Source: Pseudomonadota bacterium
GTDB lineage: Bacteria; Pseudomonadota; Alphaproteobacteria; Micropepsales; Micropepsaceae
Assembly (NCBI GenBank): GCA_025360685.1
Contig: JANYBR010000118.1
Location: 1-11,472, forward strand
DNA: 11,472 nucleotides
Direction: 5' to 3'
Position 1 is the stretch's first letter. Each line of letters begins with the position of its first letter. Positions 1 through 8,271 of this stretch are shown here, one piece after another. The position numbers were made by a program, and so were the translations under genes. The notes beneath the pieces were generated by a model. The model did not search any database. It was not told where the DNA came from and was given only the letters and a program-made list of their open reading frames with translations.

Positions 1-623
1 TGATCCTGCTTCTGATCGCGTCGCTATGGTCGTGGACGATCATCATCAACAAGGGATTGGCTCTTGGCACGTTGCGCCGGCGTGCGGCCAAGTTCGAGAA
101 GATCTTCTGGTCGGGCCAGCCGCTCGACGAACTCTATCAGCAATTCTCCAGCCGCGCCGATCATCCTATGGCCGCGGTGTTCATCGCCGCACTGCGCGAG
201 TGGCGCCGGGCATTCGAAGGCGGCGCACCGCGCGAAGCGCACGCGGCCAACGTGAAGGACCGCATCGAAAAGGCGATGAGCGTGACCATCATGCGCGAAA
301 CCGACGGACTGGAACGTTCTCTCGGCTTTCTTGCGACCGTCGGTTCCACCGCGCCATTCATCGGCTTGTTCGGAACGGTGTGGGGCATCATGAATTCATT
401 TTCCGCCATCGCCGCGCGGCACGATACGACTTTGGCTGTCGTCGCGCCGGGCATTGCGGAAGCCTTGTTCGCCACCGCGATGGGTCTTCTGGCAGCGATC
501 CCGGCCGTCATCTTCTACAATCGCTATGTCAATGAAATCAGCCGCTACACCACGCGGCTCGATGCCTTTGCCGACGAATTCTCCGCCATCCTGTCGCGCC
601 AGCTCGACGAAAAGGCGCGCTGA
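1..623 (+). CDS. tolQ: TolQ, Tol-Pal proton-channel subunit (5' end missing)
   Basis: Inner-membrane MotA/TolQ/ExbB-family protein that, with TolR, forms the proton-driven motor energising TolA during outer-membrane constriction at division. The frame is open from base 3, with the stop at 621-623, giving 206 visible residues. TolQ is usually about 230 residues, so roughly 20-30 are missing upstream. The visible start is the end of TM1 (hydrophobic ILLLIASLW, then WTIII), followed by a cytoplasmic stretch. TM2 is at about visible residues 107-133 (motif GSTAPFIGLFGTVWGIM, the family hallmark) and TM3 at about 146-172 (APGIAEALFATAMGLLAAIP). The stop TGA overlaps the tolR ATG by one base, indicating translational coupling. 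Family assignment is secure; TolQ rather than ExbB follows from the tolR-tolA-tolB-pal neighbours. Confidence 0.96.
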   Translation, partial: ILLLIASLWSWTIIINKGLALGTLRRRAAKFEKIFWSGQPLDELYQQFSSRADHPMAAVFIAALREWRRAFEGGAPREAHAANVKDRIEKAMSVTIMRETDGLERSLGFLATVGSTAPFIGLFGTVWGIMNSFSAIAARHDTTLAVVAPGIAEALFATAMGLLAAIPAVIFYNRYVNEISRYTTRLDAFADEFSAILSRQLDEKAR

Positions 624-1072
624 TGGCGGCCGGAGTGCAGTCCCGGGACCGAAGCCGGCGAAGCGGCCGGCGCCGACCAATGTCGGAGATCAACGTCACG
701 CCCTTCGTCGACGTGATGCTCGTCCTGCTGATCGTGTTCATGGTGACCGCGCCGCTGCTCACGGTCGGTGTTCCGGTCGATCTGCCCAAGACCCGCGCAC
801 AGGCGCTGGGCCAGGATCGCGAGCCGCTTTCGGTCACGGTCAAGCGCGACGGCAAGGTCTACATCCAGAATACGCCGGTGGCCGAAGACGAGCTGGTGGC
901 AAAGCTGACGGCAATCGCGGCCAACGGCTATGACCAGCGCATCTTCGTTCGCGGCGACCGCTCCGTAGACTATGGCCGCGTCATGGAAGTCATGGGCCTT
1001 CTTTCCGCCGCAGGCTTCACCCATATCGGGCTGGTTACCGATGTCGCAAAGCCTAAACCCGAGACGGAGTAG
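623..1072 (+). CDS. tolR: TolR, Tol-Pal motor subunit (ExbD/TolR family)
   Basis: Single-pass inner-membrane partner of TolQ, 149 residues, close to the E. coli length of 142. The cytoplasmic N-terminus is Arg-rich (residues 8-18). The family motif EINVTPFVDVMLVLLIVFMV (22-41) follows, and D30 is the membrane aspartate expected to carry protons. A periplasmic ExbD-type domain fills about residues 60-149 (including KRDGKVYI and GDRSVDYGRVMEVM). The ATG at 623 overlaps the tolQ stop and has AAAGG at 611-615, seven bases away. A second in-frame ATG at 680 (residue 20) would remove the Arg-rich tail and has no better ribosome site. The 3' end overlaps tolA by 32 bases. Confidence 0.96.
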   Translation: MAAGVQSRDRSRRSGRRRPMSEINVTPFVDVMLVLLIVFMVTAPLLTVGVPVDLPKTRAQALGQDREPLSVTVKRDGKVYIQNTPVAEDELVAKLTAIAANGYDQRIFVRGDRSVDYGRVMEVMGLLSAAGFTHIGLVTDVAKPKPETE

Positions 1073-1883
1073 CGTCACGCCGACCACGGCACGTGGTCCG
1101 CGTGTGGGAGTGTTCGGCGCGGTGCTGCTGCATGGCGCGATCGCGGCTGCGGCGTTGTTCACCTGGCAACATCGCCTCGATTTCACCGATGAATCGCCGC
1201 CCGTGGTGCCGGTCGACCTGGTGACGCTGGCCGACAAGACTAACATCATGGCGACGGTGCAGCTGAAGCCAAAGATCGAGCCGAAGGAAACGCCGCCGCC
1301 TCAACTTGTCGCGCCGACGCCGGTCCCTGCGGCAACTCCACCGCCGGCGGCCGAAGTCGCACCCGAGCAGGCGCCGTCGCAACCGGTGATCGCCAAGCCA
1401 GCCCCGATTCCAAAACCGATGCCGAAACCACAGCCTCCCGCAGACCAGAAAAAGCCGAAGACCGACGACTTCAGTGCGCTGCTCAACAAGCTGACCGCGC
1501 CGACCGCATCGCCTCGCAATGCACGGGTCGCCGAGCGCACGGTAAAAGGCGTTGGCGCCATGAACGCCATGACGATGGACCTTTCCGATGCGCTCAAGAA
1601 CATGATCGCCCAATGCTGGAACCCACCGGTAGGCGCGCCGCATCCCGAACGGCTCATTCCGGTATTCCGGCTTTTCCTCAATCCCGACGGCAGCGTCGCA
1701 CAGCCGCCACAATTGGCTGCAGACTCCGCTGCGGCAGCGGCCGGCGATCCGTTCATGCGTGCTGCGGCGGAAGCGGCAAGACGCGCGATCTACACCTGTG
1801 CGCCTTACAAATTGCCGGCCGACAAGTACAACGTTTGGCGCGTGATCAATTTTGATTTCGATCCGAGCAAAATGGTCCAGTGA
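1041..1883 (+). CDS. tolA: TolA, envelope-spanning Tol-Pal protein
   Basis: TolA links the TolQR motor to periplasmic TolB and outer-membrane Pal. With ATG at 1041 the protein is 280 residues: a short cytoplasmic tail, one TM anchor at about 22-41, and a proline/lysine-rich middle at about 75-140 (PPPQ, PKPMPKPQPP) in place of the long Ala/Glu/Lys helix of E. coli TolA. A C-terminal TonB/TolA-like domain follows at about 180-280 (NMIAQCWNPPVG, FRLFLNPDGSV, YTCAPY, VWRVINFDFDP). C192 and C253 probably form a disulfide, as in alphaproteobacterial TolA; this is inferred. The frame stays open further upstream, but those 23 residues lie inside tolR and read like out-of-frame sequence, so the start was placed at the Met before the basic region and TM. 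Low conservation outside the C-domain makes context important for the call. Confidence 0.92.
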   Translation: MSQSLNPRRSSVTPTTARGPRVGVFGAVLLHGAIAAAALFTWQHRLDFTDESPPVVPVDLVTLADKTNIMATVQLKPKIEPKETPPPQLVAPTPVPAATPPPAAEVAPEQAPSQPVIAKPAPIPKPMPKPQPPADQKKPKTDDFSALLNKLTAPTASPRNARVAERTVKGVGAMNAMTMDLSDALKNMIAQCWNPPVGAPHPERLIPVFRLFLNPDGSVAQPPQLAADSAAAAAGDPFMRAAAEAARRAIYTCAPYKLPADKYNVWRVINFDFDPSKMVQ

Positions 1884-1884
1884 T

Positions 1885-1889
1885 GGGAG
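1885..1889 (+). promoter_or_regulatory. Ribosome-binding site for tolB
   Basis: GGGAG lies six bases before the tolB ATG at 1896 and immediately after the tolA stop. It supports this start and tight coupling of tolA with tolB. Confidence 0.7.
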
Positions 1890-1895
1890 TCCGAA

Positions 1896-3215
1896 ATGAA
1901 GCCTAGCCGACTTTTGCGCGCCATCGCTGCCGCTGCCACGCTTGGCACTTTGCTCGCCGCATCTCCGGCGCGCGCCGAACTTCACGTGACAGTCGATCAG
2001 GGCAATGCGCAGCCGCTGCCGATCGCCATTCCGGATTTCGCTTCGCCGAACGCCGCCGACGCGGCAGCCGGGCAGAACATAGCAAAGGTCGTGCGCGCCG
2101 ATCTCGAGCGCTCGGGCCTGTTCCGTTCTCTCGATCCCAAATCCTTCATCGAAAAAATCACGAACATCAATGTCGCGCCGCAATTCGGCAGTTGGCGCGT
2201 GATCAACGCCCAGGCTCTTGTGTCCGGACAGGTTCAATCGCAGCCCGACGGACGCCTGCGGGTCGATTTCCGCCTCTGGGACGTGTTCGGCGAGAGTCAA
2301 ATGATCGGTCAGCAATATTTCACCACGCCTGACAATTGGCGGCGCATCGCGCACATCATCTCCGATGCAATCTATCAGCGCATCACCGGCGAGAAGGGTT
2401 ATTTCGACACGCGCGTGGTGTTCATTTCGGAATCAGGCCCGGCACTCGCGCGCAAGAAGCGTCTGGCGGTGATGGATGAAGACGGTGCCAATCCGATCTT
2501 CCTCACCCACGGCGAGTATCTGGTGCTGACGCCGCGTTTCAATCCGACCGCGCAGATGATCGCCTACATGTCGTATATCAGCGCCAAGCCGCGCGTCTAT
2601 CTGTTCGATCTTGAGAGCGGCCACCAGGAGATGCTGGGCAATTTTCCGAACATGACGTTCAGTCCGCGCTTCTCGCCCGACGGCAACAAGGTCGCGCTCA
2701 CTCTGGAAACAGCCGGCAATTCGGACATCTATGTGATGGATCTGCGAACCCGCGCGCTAACAAGGTTAACGAGCGATCCGGGGATCGACACCGCCCCGTC
2801 CTATTCGCCCGACGGCACCCAGATCACCTTTGAATCGGATCGCGGCGGCAGTCAGCAGATTTACGTGATGAGCGCCAACGGATCTGGCCAGCACCGCGTC
2901 AGTTTTGGCGCCGGGCGCAATGGCACGCCGGTGTGGAGTCCGCGCGGCGATCTCATCGCGTTTACCAATCAAAGTGGCGGATTTCATATCGGAGTCATGC
3001 ATCCCGACGGCTCGGGCGTGCGGATAGTTACCAATGGCTGGGAAGACGAAGGCCCGACCTGGGCGCCCAACGGCCGCGTGATCATGTTTGGGCGTACGTC
3101 GCCCGGTGGACGCGGCTCGCAAATCTGGTCGATCGACGTGACCGGCCGCAACGAACGGCGGGTGACAACGCCTGGCGATGCATCCGATCCGGCATGGTCG
3201 CCCTTGATCCAGTAG
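1896..3215 (+). CDS. tolB: TolB, periplasmic beta-propeller of the Tol-Pal system
   Basis: Periplasmic protein that binds Pal, TolA and outer-membrane partners. It is 439 residues, the usual size. A Sec signal peptide covers residues 1-27 (KPSRLLR, hydrophobic core, SPARA with cleavage before E28). The mature N-terminus ELHVTVDQG matches the TolA-binding 'TolB box' position. An alpha/beta domain (about 28-165) is followed by WD40/PD40-type propeller blades, recognisable by repeated S-P-D/N-G turns: RFNPTAQMIAYMS, RFSPDGNKVALT, SYSPDGTQITFESDRGG, VWSPRGDLIAFT, TWAPNGRVIMFGRTS and the final PAWSPLIQ. It begins 12 bases after tolA. A 135-base non-coding gap separates it from pal. Confidence 0.97.
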   Translation: MKPSRLLRAIAAAATLGTLLAASPARAELHVTVDQGNAQPLPIAIPDFASPNAADAAAGQNIAKVVRADLERSGLFRSLDPKSFIEKITNINVAPQFGSWRVINAQALVSGQVQSQPDGRLRVDFRLWDVFGESQMIGQQYFTTPDNWRRIAHIISDAIYQRITGEKGYFDTRVVFISESGPALARKKRLAVMDEDGANPIFLTHGEYLVLTPRFNPTAQMIAYMSYISAKPRVYLFDLESGHQEMLGNFPNMTFSPRFSPDGNKVALTLETAGNSDIYVMDLRTRALTRLTSDPGIDTAPSYSPDGTQITFESDRGGSQQIYVMSANGSGQHRVSFGAGRNGTPVWSPRGDLIAFTNQSGGFHIGVMHPDGSGVRIVTNGWEDEGPTWAPNGRVIMFGRTSPGGRGSQIWSIDVTGRNERRVTTPGDASDPAWSPLIQ

Positions 3216-3246
3216 TACGATTGTCCCTAAACTCTGCGTAATCCAT

Positions 3247-3276
3247 TTGGGCAGTTTGCCCGCCAAGGCATATAAA
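3247..3276 (+). promoter_or_regulatory. Candidate promoter for pal
   Basis: TATAAA at 3271-3276 matches the -10 consensus at five of six positions. TTGGGC at 3247-3252, 18 bases upstream, is a weak -35 (three of six). A small inverted repeat GGGCA-GTT-TGCCC (3249-3261) overlaps the -35 and could be an operator or chance. The position, 75-105 bases before the pal ATG in a gap with no gene, is reasonable. No transcript data support it. Confidence 0.35.
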
Positions 3277-3333
3277 CCTGAGTTCACTGGCGATGCATTG
3301 CGGATTCGCTGCAAATTGCATGGCTAATTCGCT

Positions 3334-3340
3334 GGAGGAG
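3334..3340 (+). promoter_or_regulatory. Ribosome-binding site deciding the pal start
   Basis: GGAGGAG ends ten bases before ATG 3351. An in-frame TTG at 3342 is only one base beyond it and is too close to be used, so ATG 3351 is chosen. Confidence 0.75.
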
Positions 3341-3350
3341 TTTGGATTCA

Positions 3351-3851
3351 ATGACCAAGTTTTCCGCCGCAATGACAATTGCCGCGTTTTCAGCTGCCCT
3401 GATGTTGGCCGGCTGCTCGACTCCGAAGCCGGTCGAAACGCCGCCTGCCAACAACACGCCGACAACGTCCACTATCGTGCCCGGCAGCGCCGAAGACTTG
3501 CGCGTCAATGTCGGCGACACGGTTCATTTCGCCTACAACGAATATAATATCGAGGACAACGACAAAGCGACCCTGCAGCGCCAGGCAACCTGGTTGCAGA
3601 AATATCCCTCGGTCCGCGTCACGGTCGAAGGTGACTGCGACGAGCGCGGCACCCGCGAGTACAACCTCGCGCTCGGCGCACGGCGTGCAAATGCGGTCAA
3701 GGAATATCTGGTCAGCCTCGGCGTGTCCTCCGGACGTGTCGAAACGATCTCCTATGGCAAAGAACATCCGATCTGCACCGCATCGACGGAGGACTGCTGG
3801 GCGCAGAATCGCCGCGGCGTGACGTCGATCACTTCCGGCGCCAACTCCTAG
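3351..3851 (+). CDS. pal: Pal, peptidoglycan-associated outer-membrane lipoprotein
   Basis: Lipoprotein anchored in the outer membrane that binds peptidoglycan and, alternately, TolB. It is 166 residues. A lipoprotein signal peptide ends in lipobox LMLAGC, so C22 should be lipidated. A Thr/Pro-rich linker (24-45) leads to the OmpA-like peptidoglycan-binding domain (about 50-160): NVGDTVHF, then GDCDERGTREYNLALGARRA (94-113) with the D97 and R111 region expected to hold diaminopimelate, and QNRRGV (151-156). Two cysteines (C142, C149) sit where Brucella Omp16 also has a pair. C96 is extra: the usual text there is GHADERG. Followed by a strong terminator. By context and domain the call is secure. 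Confidence 0.96.
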   Translation: MTKFSAAMTIAAFSAALMLAGCSTPKPVETPPANNTPTTSTIVPGSAEDLRVNVGDTVHFAYNEYNIEDNDKATLQRQATWLQKYPSVRVTVEGDCDERGTREYNLALGARRANAVKEYLVSLGVSSGRVETISYGKEHPICTASTEDCWAQNRRGVTSITSGANS

Positions 3852-3871
3852 GCATTTTTCGAAAAGAGTAT

Positions 3872-3906
3872 GAAGGGGCGCTCCACGCGGGCGCCCTTTC
3901 CTTTTT
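3872..3906 (+). terminator. Rho-independent terminator after pal
   Basis: A 10-base-pair stem pairs 3872-3881 with 3891-3900 (one G-U pair, GC-rich core GGGCGC-type) around a 9-base loop. It is followed by TTTTT at 3902-3906. It lies 21 bases past the pal stop, so pal probably ends a transcript here and cpoB needs read-through or its own promoter. Confidence 0.85.
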
Positions 3907-3988
3907 GCCCGGAATCGGTCGGATATCGGCAAGCCTCATTTTCGGCTAAGTCTTCGCAAATGAATGACGTTTCGCGAGGAGACGCGGC

Positions 3989-4996
3989 ATGACCAAGACT
4001 GGATCGCGAGCTCTCGGTGTGGCTTCTGCCGCGCTGTGTGCTCTCGTCGTCGCTGCCGGCGCCAACGATCGACCCGCCGTCGCGACACGCTATATCGAGC
4101 CGGCCGGGGATACGGCCGGTTACACGCGCGTCGCCGGCCTGTTCGGCGAGAGCGACGATGAGAAGGCCGCGCGCCTGCAGCGCGAGCAGAACCAGGACGA
4201 CACAATCAACCAGCTGAACAACAAGGTTCGCGATCTCGAGGAAACGGTTCGCAACCTGACGGGGGATAACGAGACGCTTGGCCACCGCGTGGACGAGCTC
4301 AACGACAAGATTGGGCGACAGCAGAAGGACTTCGAGTATCGCCTATGTGCACTGGCCGCCCAGCAACTTGGTGCACGCACCGGGCAGGACGAAGCGAACG
4401 CCGTGCCGTGTCCCGGCGCCTCGGAAGGGGCCGGGTCCTATCGTGCGCCTTCTGGCTCGAATGCAGCCGCAGCGGAGGCCGACACGGTGCCTGCGGCGCG
4501 CAGCACGGGAGCGCCGCAGCGGCTCGCGCCCGGACCAGGTGTGCTGGGCACCTTGCCGGCCGGCTCGGCGAGCAGCGCATCGTCTGCCGCACCGGACTCG
4601 GGCGCCGATGCACACGCTGAGTTCTCGACGGCGATGAATCTTCTCGCCAAGGCGCGTTACGACGAGGCGAGTGCGGCCTTCCGCACCTATGCCGACACGC
4701 ATCCGAAGGACGATCTCGCGCCGCAGGCGGTGTACTGGGTCGGCGATATCGCCTATGTGCAAAAAGACTTCGCCGACGCCGCCCGCGCCTTCGCCGAAGT
4801 CATCAAGAAATATCCCACCTCCGCCCGCGCGCCCGATAGCATGCTCAAGCTCGGCCAGTCGCTGATCGCGGCCGGCCAGAAAAAGGAAGGTTGCACCGCC
4901 CTTGCCGCGCTCCCGGCGAAATATCCGCACGCCTCGTCGGCCGTCCTCAGCCAAGGCACCGACGCGCGCAAAGCGGTCTGCCGCGGAGTCTCTTGA
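3989..4996 (+). CDS. cpoB: CpoB/YbgF-like periplasmic coiled-coil TPR protein
   Basis: Periplasmic protein known in E. coli to coordinate peptidoglycan synthesis with Tol-driven constriction by contacting TolA and PBP1B. It is 335 residues, with ATG preceded by GAGGAG at 3976-3981. Likely signal peptide at residues 1 to about 24-26 (LGVASAALCALVVAAGA). A coiled coil runs at about 57-115 with heptad-like NQLNNKVRDLEETVRNL. A low-complexity Ala/Ser/Gly/Pro linker (about 140-205) leads to three TPR-like units at about 207-240, 245-277 and 282-314 (YDEASAAFRTYADTHPKDD, FADAARAFAEVIKKYPTSA, KKEGCTALAALPAKYP). Four cysteines after the signal region (C120, C141, C301, C331). Adjacent to pal as in most proteobacteria. 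The 3' end runs up to tilS. Confidence 0.93.
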   Translation: MTKTGSRALGVASAALCALVVAAGANDRPAVATRYIEPAGDTAGYTRVAGLFGESDDEKAARLQREQNQDDTINQLNNKVRDLEETVRNLTGDNETLGHRVDELNDKIGRQQKDFEYRLCALAAQQLGARTGQDEANAVPCPGASEGAGSYRAPSGSNAAAAEADTVPAARSTGAPQRLAPGPGVLGTLPAGSASSASSAAPDSGADAHAEFSTAMNLLAKARYDEASAAFRTYADTHPKDDLAPQAVYWVGDIAYVQKDFADAARAFAEVIKKYPTSARAPDSMLKLGQSLIAAGQKKEGCTALAALPAKYPHASSAVLSQGTDARKAVCRGVS

Positions 4997-5015
4997 GGCG
5001 CGCTTCGCCGCGGCG

Positions 5016-6041
5016 ATGGATGAATTGGTTGCCGCAGGGGCGCCATGGCCGGGCGCCGTGGCAGTGTCCGGAGGCGGCGATTCCATCGCACTGATGCATC
5101 TGCTCGCCGGATGGGCAAGGAAACGACGGCGTTCGCTGCCGCACGTCATTACGGTCGATCATGGTTTGCGCGAAGAGTCTGCCGCCGATGCGCGAAAGGT
5201 CGGACGCTGGGCGAGAGCGGCCGGGCTCAAATCGCATGCGCTGCACTGGACCGGACCGCGTCCGAGCGCGGACATCGAGGCGTCGGCGCGTGAGGCGCGC
5301 TATCGCCTGATGGGCGAATGGGCTCGAACGCACAAGATCGCGGCACTCTACGTGGCTCACACGCGCGACGATCAGGCCGAAACCTTCCTGCTTCGCTTGA
5401 TGCGCGGCTCGGGCCTGGACGGTCTCGCAGCGATGCGCCCCGTCGCCGCCTATCCGCTGGCCGAATTTCGTGAGTTGAGCGTGGTGCGCCCGTTGCTGGC
5501 CATCGAGCGCGCGCGTGTGCGAGCGCATCTGAAGTCCGCCGGCCTCGATTGGCTCGAGGATTCGATGAACGACGATGACCGCTTCGCGCGGGTCCGCCTG
5601 CGCAAAGCCTGGACGGCATTCGAAGCAGCCGGCCTTACCAAGCAGCGTTTGGCCGGAGCTGCCGCACATCTGGCGCGTGCGCGCGAAGCCCTGGATGCGG
5701 TCACCGCAGCGGTATTGCTGCGTGCGTGCCGTAGATATGAAAACGGCCTTCAGGTCGACTCGGCCGCGCTGAGCAGTGCGCCGCGCGAAATCGGCCTGCG
5801 CGCGCTCGCCCAATTGCTGATGATCGTTTCGGGTCATTCCTATCGTCCGCGATTCGAGCGGCTGGAGCGCTTGTTCGACCGGATTGACTCCGGTTCCATT
5901 GGCGGCGGCTGTACCTTGCATGGCTGCCGGCTGTTTCTTGTCCCCAAGCAGGACGGGGCTTTTGGCGCCGCCACACTCGCAATTGTGCCGGAAAATGTGC
6001 CGCAGGCTCGCAAAAGCTCCAAATACCGCCGCAATGCGTAG
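5016..6041 (+). CDS. tilS: TilS, tRNA(Ile) lysidine synthetase
   Basis: N-type PP-loop ATPase that converts C34 of the CAU-anticodon isoleucine tRNA to lysidine, so it reads AUA; normally essential. With ATG 5016 it is 341 residues. The PP-loop SGGGDS is at 18-23, VDHGLREES at 47-55, a conserved REARYRLM at 92-99, AHTRDDQAETFLLRLMRGSG at 114-133, and WLEDSMNDDDRFARVRLR at 179-196 (usually W-x-E-D-x-S-N). The C-terminal part is divergent. The start is uncertain: ATG 5016 lies 19 bases after the cpoB stop with no good ribosome site, while the frame stays open to TTG 4902 inside cpoB. The residues just before 5016 (ESLEARFAAA) resemble the helix that often precedes the PP-loop. Translation is probably coupled to cpoB. 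Confidence 0.92.
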   Translation: MDELVAAGAPWPGAVAVSGGGDSIALMHLLAGWARKRRRSLPHVITVDHGLREESAADARKVGRWARAAGLKSHALHWTGPRPSADIEASAREARYRLMGEWARTHKIAALYVAHTRDDQAETFLLRLMRGSGLDGLAAMRPVAAYPLAEFRELSVVRPLLAIERARVRAHLKSAGLDWLEDSMNDDDRFARVRLRKAWTAFEAAGLTKQRLAGAAAHLARAREALDAVTAAVLLRACRRYENGLQVDSAALSSAPREIGLRALAQLLMIVSGHSYRPRFERLERLFDRIDSGSIGGGCTLHGCRLFLVPKQDGAFGAATLAIVPENVPQARKSSKYRRNA

Positions 6042-6066
6042 GTTACACTGGTCACCGCCCGTTAAG

Positions 6067-6190
6067 CGGCTTTTGGCATCGTGATTGCAGCAGGGATACA
6101 AATTTCTTAACGTTTCGCAGGCTGGCAATGCGGTAGAACTGACCTATCTATAGGGTGGGATTCCTGACTGCCCTAAAAACGGCTTTTGGC
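6067..6190. repeat. Two direct copies of an 11-base word in the tilS-ftsH gap
   Basis: CGGCTTTTGGC occurs at 6067-6077 and again at 6180-6190. They bracket the 170-base non-coding gap in front of ftsH; the second copy lies 21 bases before the ftsH start. Possible regulatory word or remnant of a local duplication; function unknown. Weak promoter-like text (CTGGCA at 6122-6127, TATCTA at 6145-6150, 17 apart) lies between the copies but is not convincing. Confidence 0.45.
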
Positions 6191-6198
6191 CCCGCGTG

Positions 6199-6204
6199 AA
6201 AGGA
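6199..6204 (+). promoter_or_regulatory. Ribosome-binding site deciding the TTG start of ftsH
   Basis: AAAGGA lies seven bases before TTG 6212. No ATG or GTG is placed to give the conserved N-terminus MNNLRNLALW, so TTG is the start. Confidence 0.7.
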
Positions 6205-6211
6205 CGGCCCT

Positions 6212-8125
<1,914 letters not shown>

Positions 8126-8134
8126 AGCGCGTTG

Positions 8135-8260
8135 ACCCTCCCCTTGAGGGAGGGTCGAAATATTCGAGTACCACGAGAATAATTCGGGGAGGGGTCATGG
8201 CACGACGTCGGACCCCTCCCCGAATTGCTTCGCAATTCGACCCTCCCTCAAGGGGAGGGT
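8135..8260. repeat. Nested palindromic intergenic repeat (REP/MITE-like)
   Basis: The two ends, 8135-8159 and 8236-8260, are perfect inverted copies over 25 bases. Each arm is itself a hairpin: ACCCTCCC pairs with GGGAGGGT around a 5-base loop (8135-8155 and 8240-8260). Inside, 8181-8196 and 8211-8226 form a second perfect 16-base inverted repeat, and GAATTGC (8222-8228) pairs with GCAATTC (8232-8238). The 126-base unit fills almost the whole ftsH-folP gap and has no coding frame. It resembles the GC-rich palindromic repeats scattered between genes of many alphaproteobacteria, probably moved by a transposase elsewhere in the genome. It may also act as an RNA hairpin between ftsH and folP; no T-run follows it, so it is not a standard terminator. 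Confidence 0.85.
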
Positions 8261-8266
8261 AAGAAG
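8251..8266 (+). promoter_or_regulatory. Ribosome-binding region of folP, partly within the repeat
   Basis: AGGGGAGGG (8251-8259) is the outer end of the palindromic repeat and lies 12 bases before ATG 8272. A weaker AAGAAG (8261-8266) lies five bases before it. No other purine-rich site is present. Initiation may thus depend on sequence that can be locked in the repeat hairpin. Confidence 0.45.
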
Positions 8267-8271
8267 CGCAC

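Noticed and set aside
545..1249. 234-codon minus-strand open frame opposite tolR
   Set aside because: Mirror of tolQ/tolR/tolA codons with no recognisable motif or ribosome site.
1053..2354. 433-codon open frame on the minus strand opposite tolA and tolB
   Set aside because: The translation is Arg/His-rich low-complexity text with no family resemblance. Clear tolA and tolB coding occupies the plus strand. Such antisense frames are normal in GC-rich DNA.
3342..3350. TTG 3342 as start of pal
   Set aside because: Only one base from the GGAGGAG ribosome site; ATG 3351 has workable spacing and gives a normal lipoprotein signal peptide.
8126..8271. CRISPR or transposase remnant in the ftsH-folP gap
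   Set aside because: There is no series of equally spaced repeats and spacers and no coding frame. The structure is a single nested inverted repeat.
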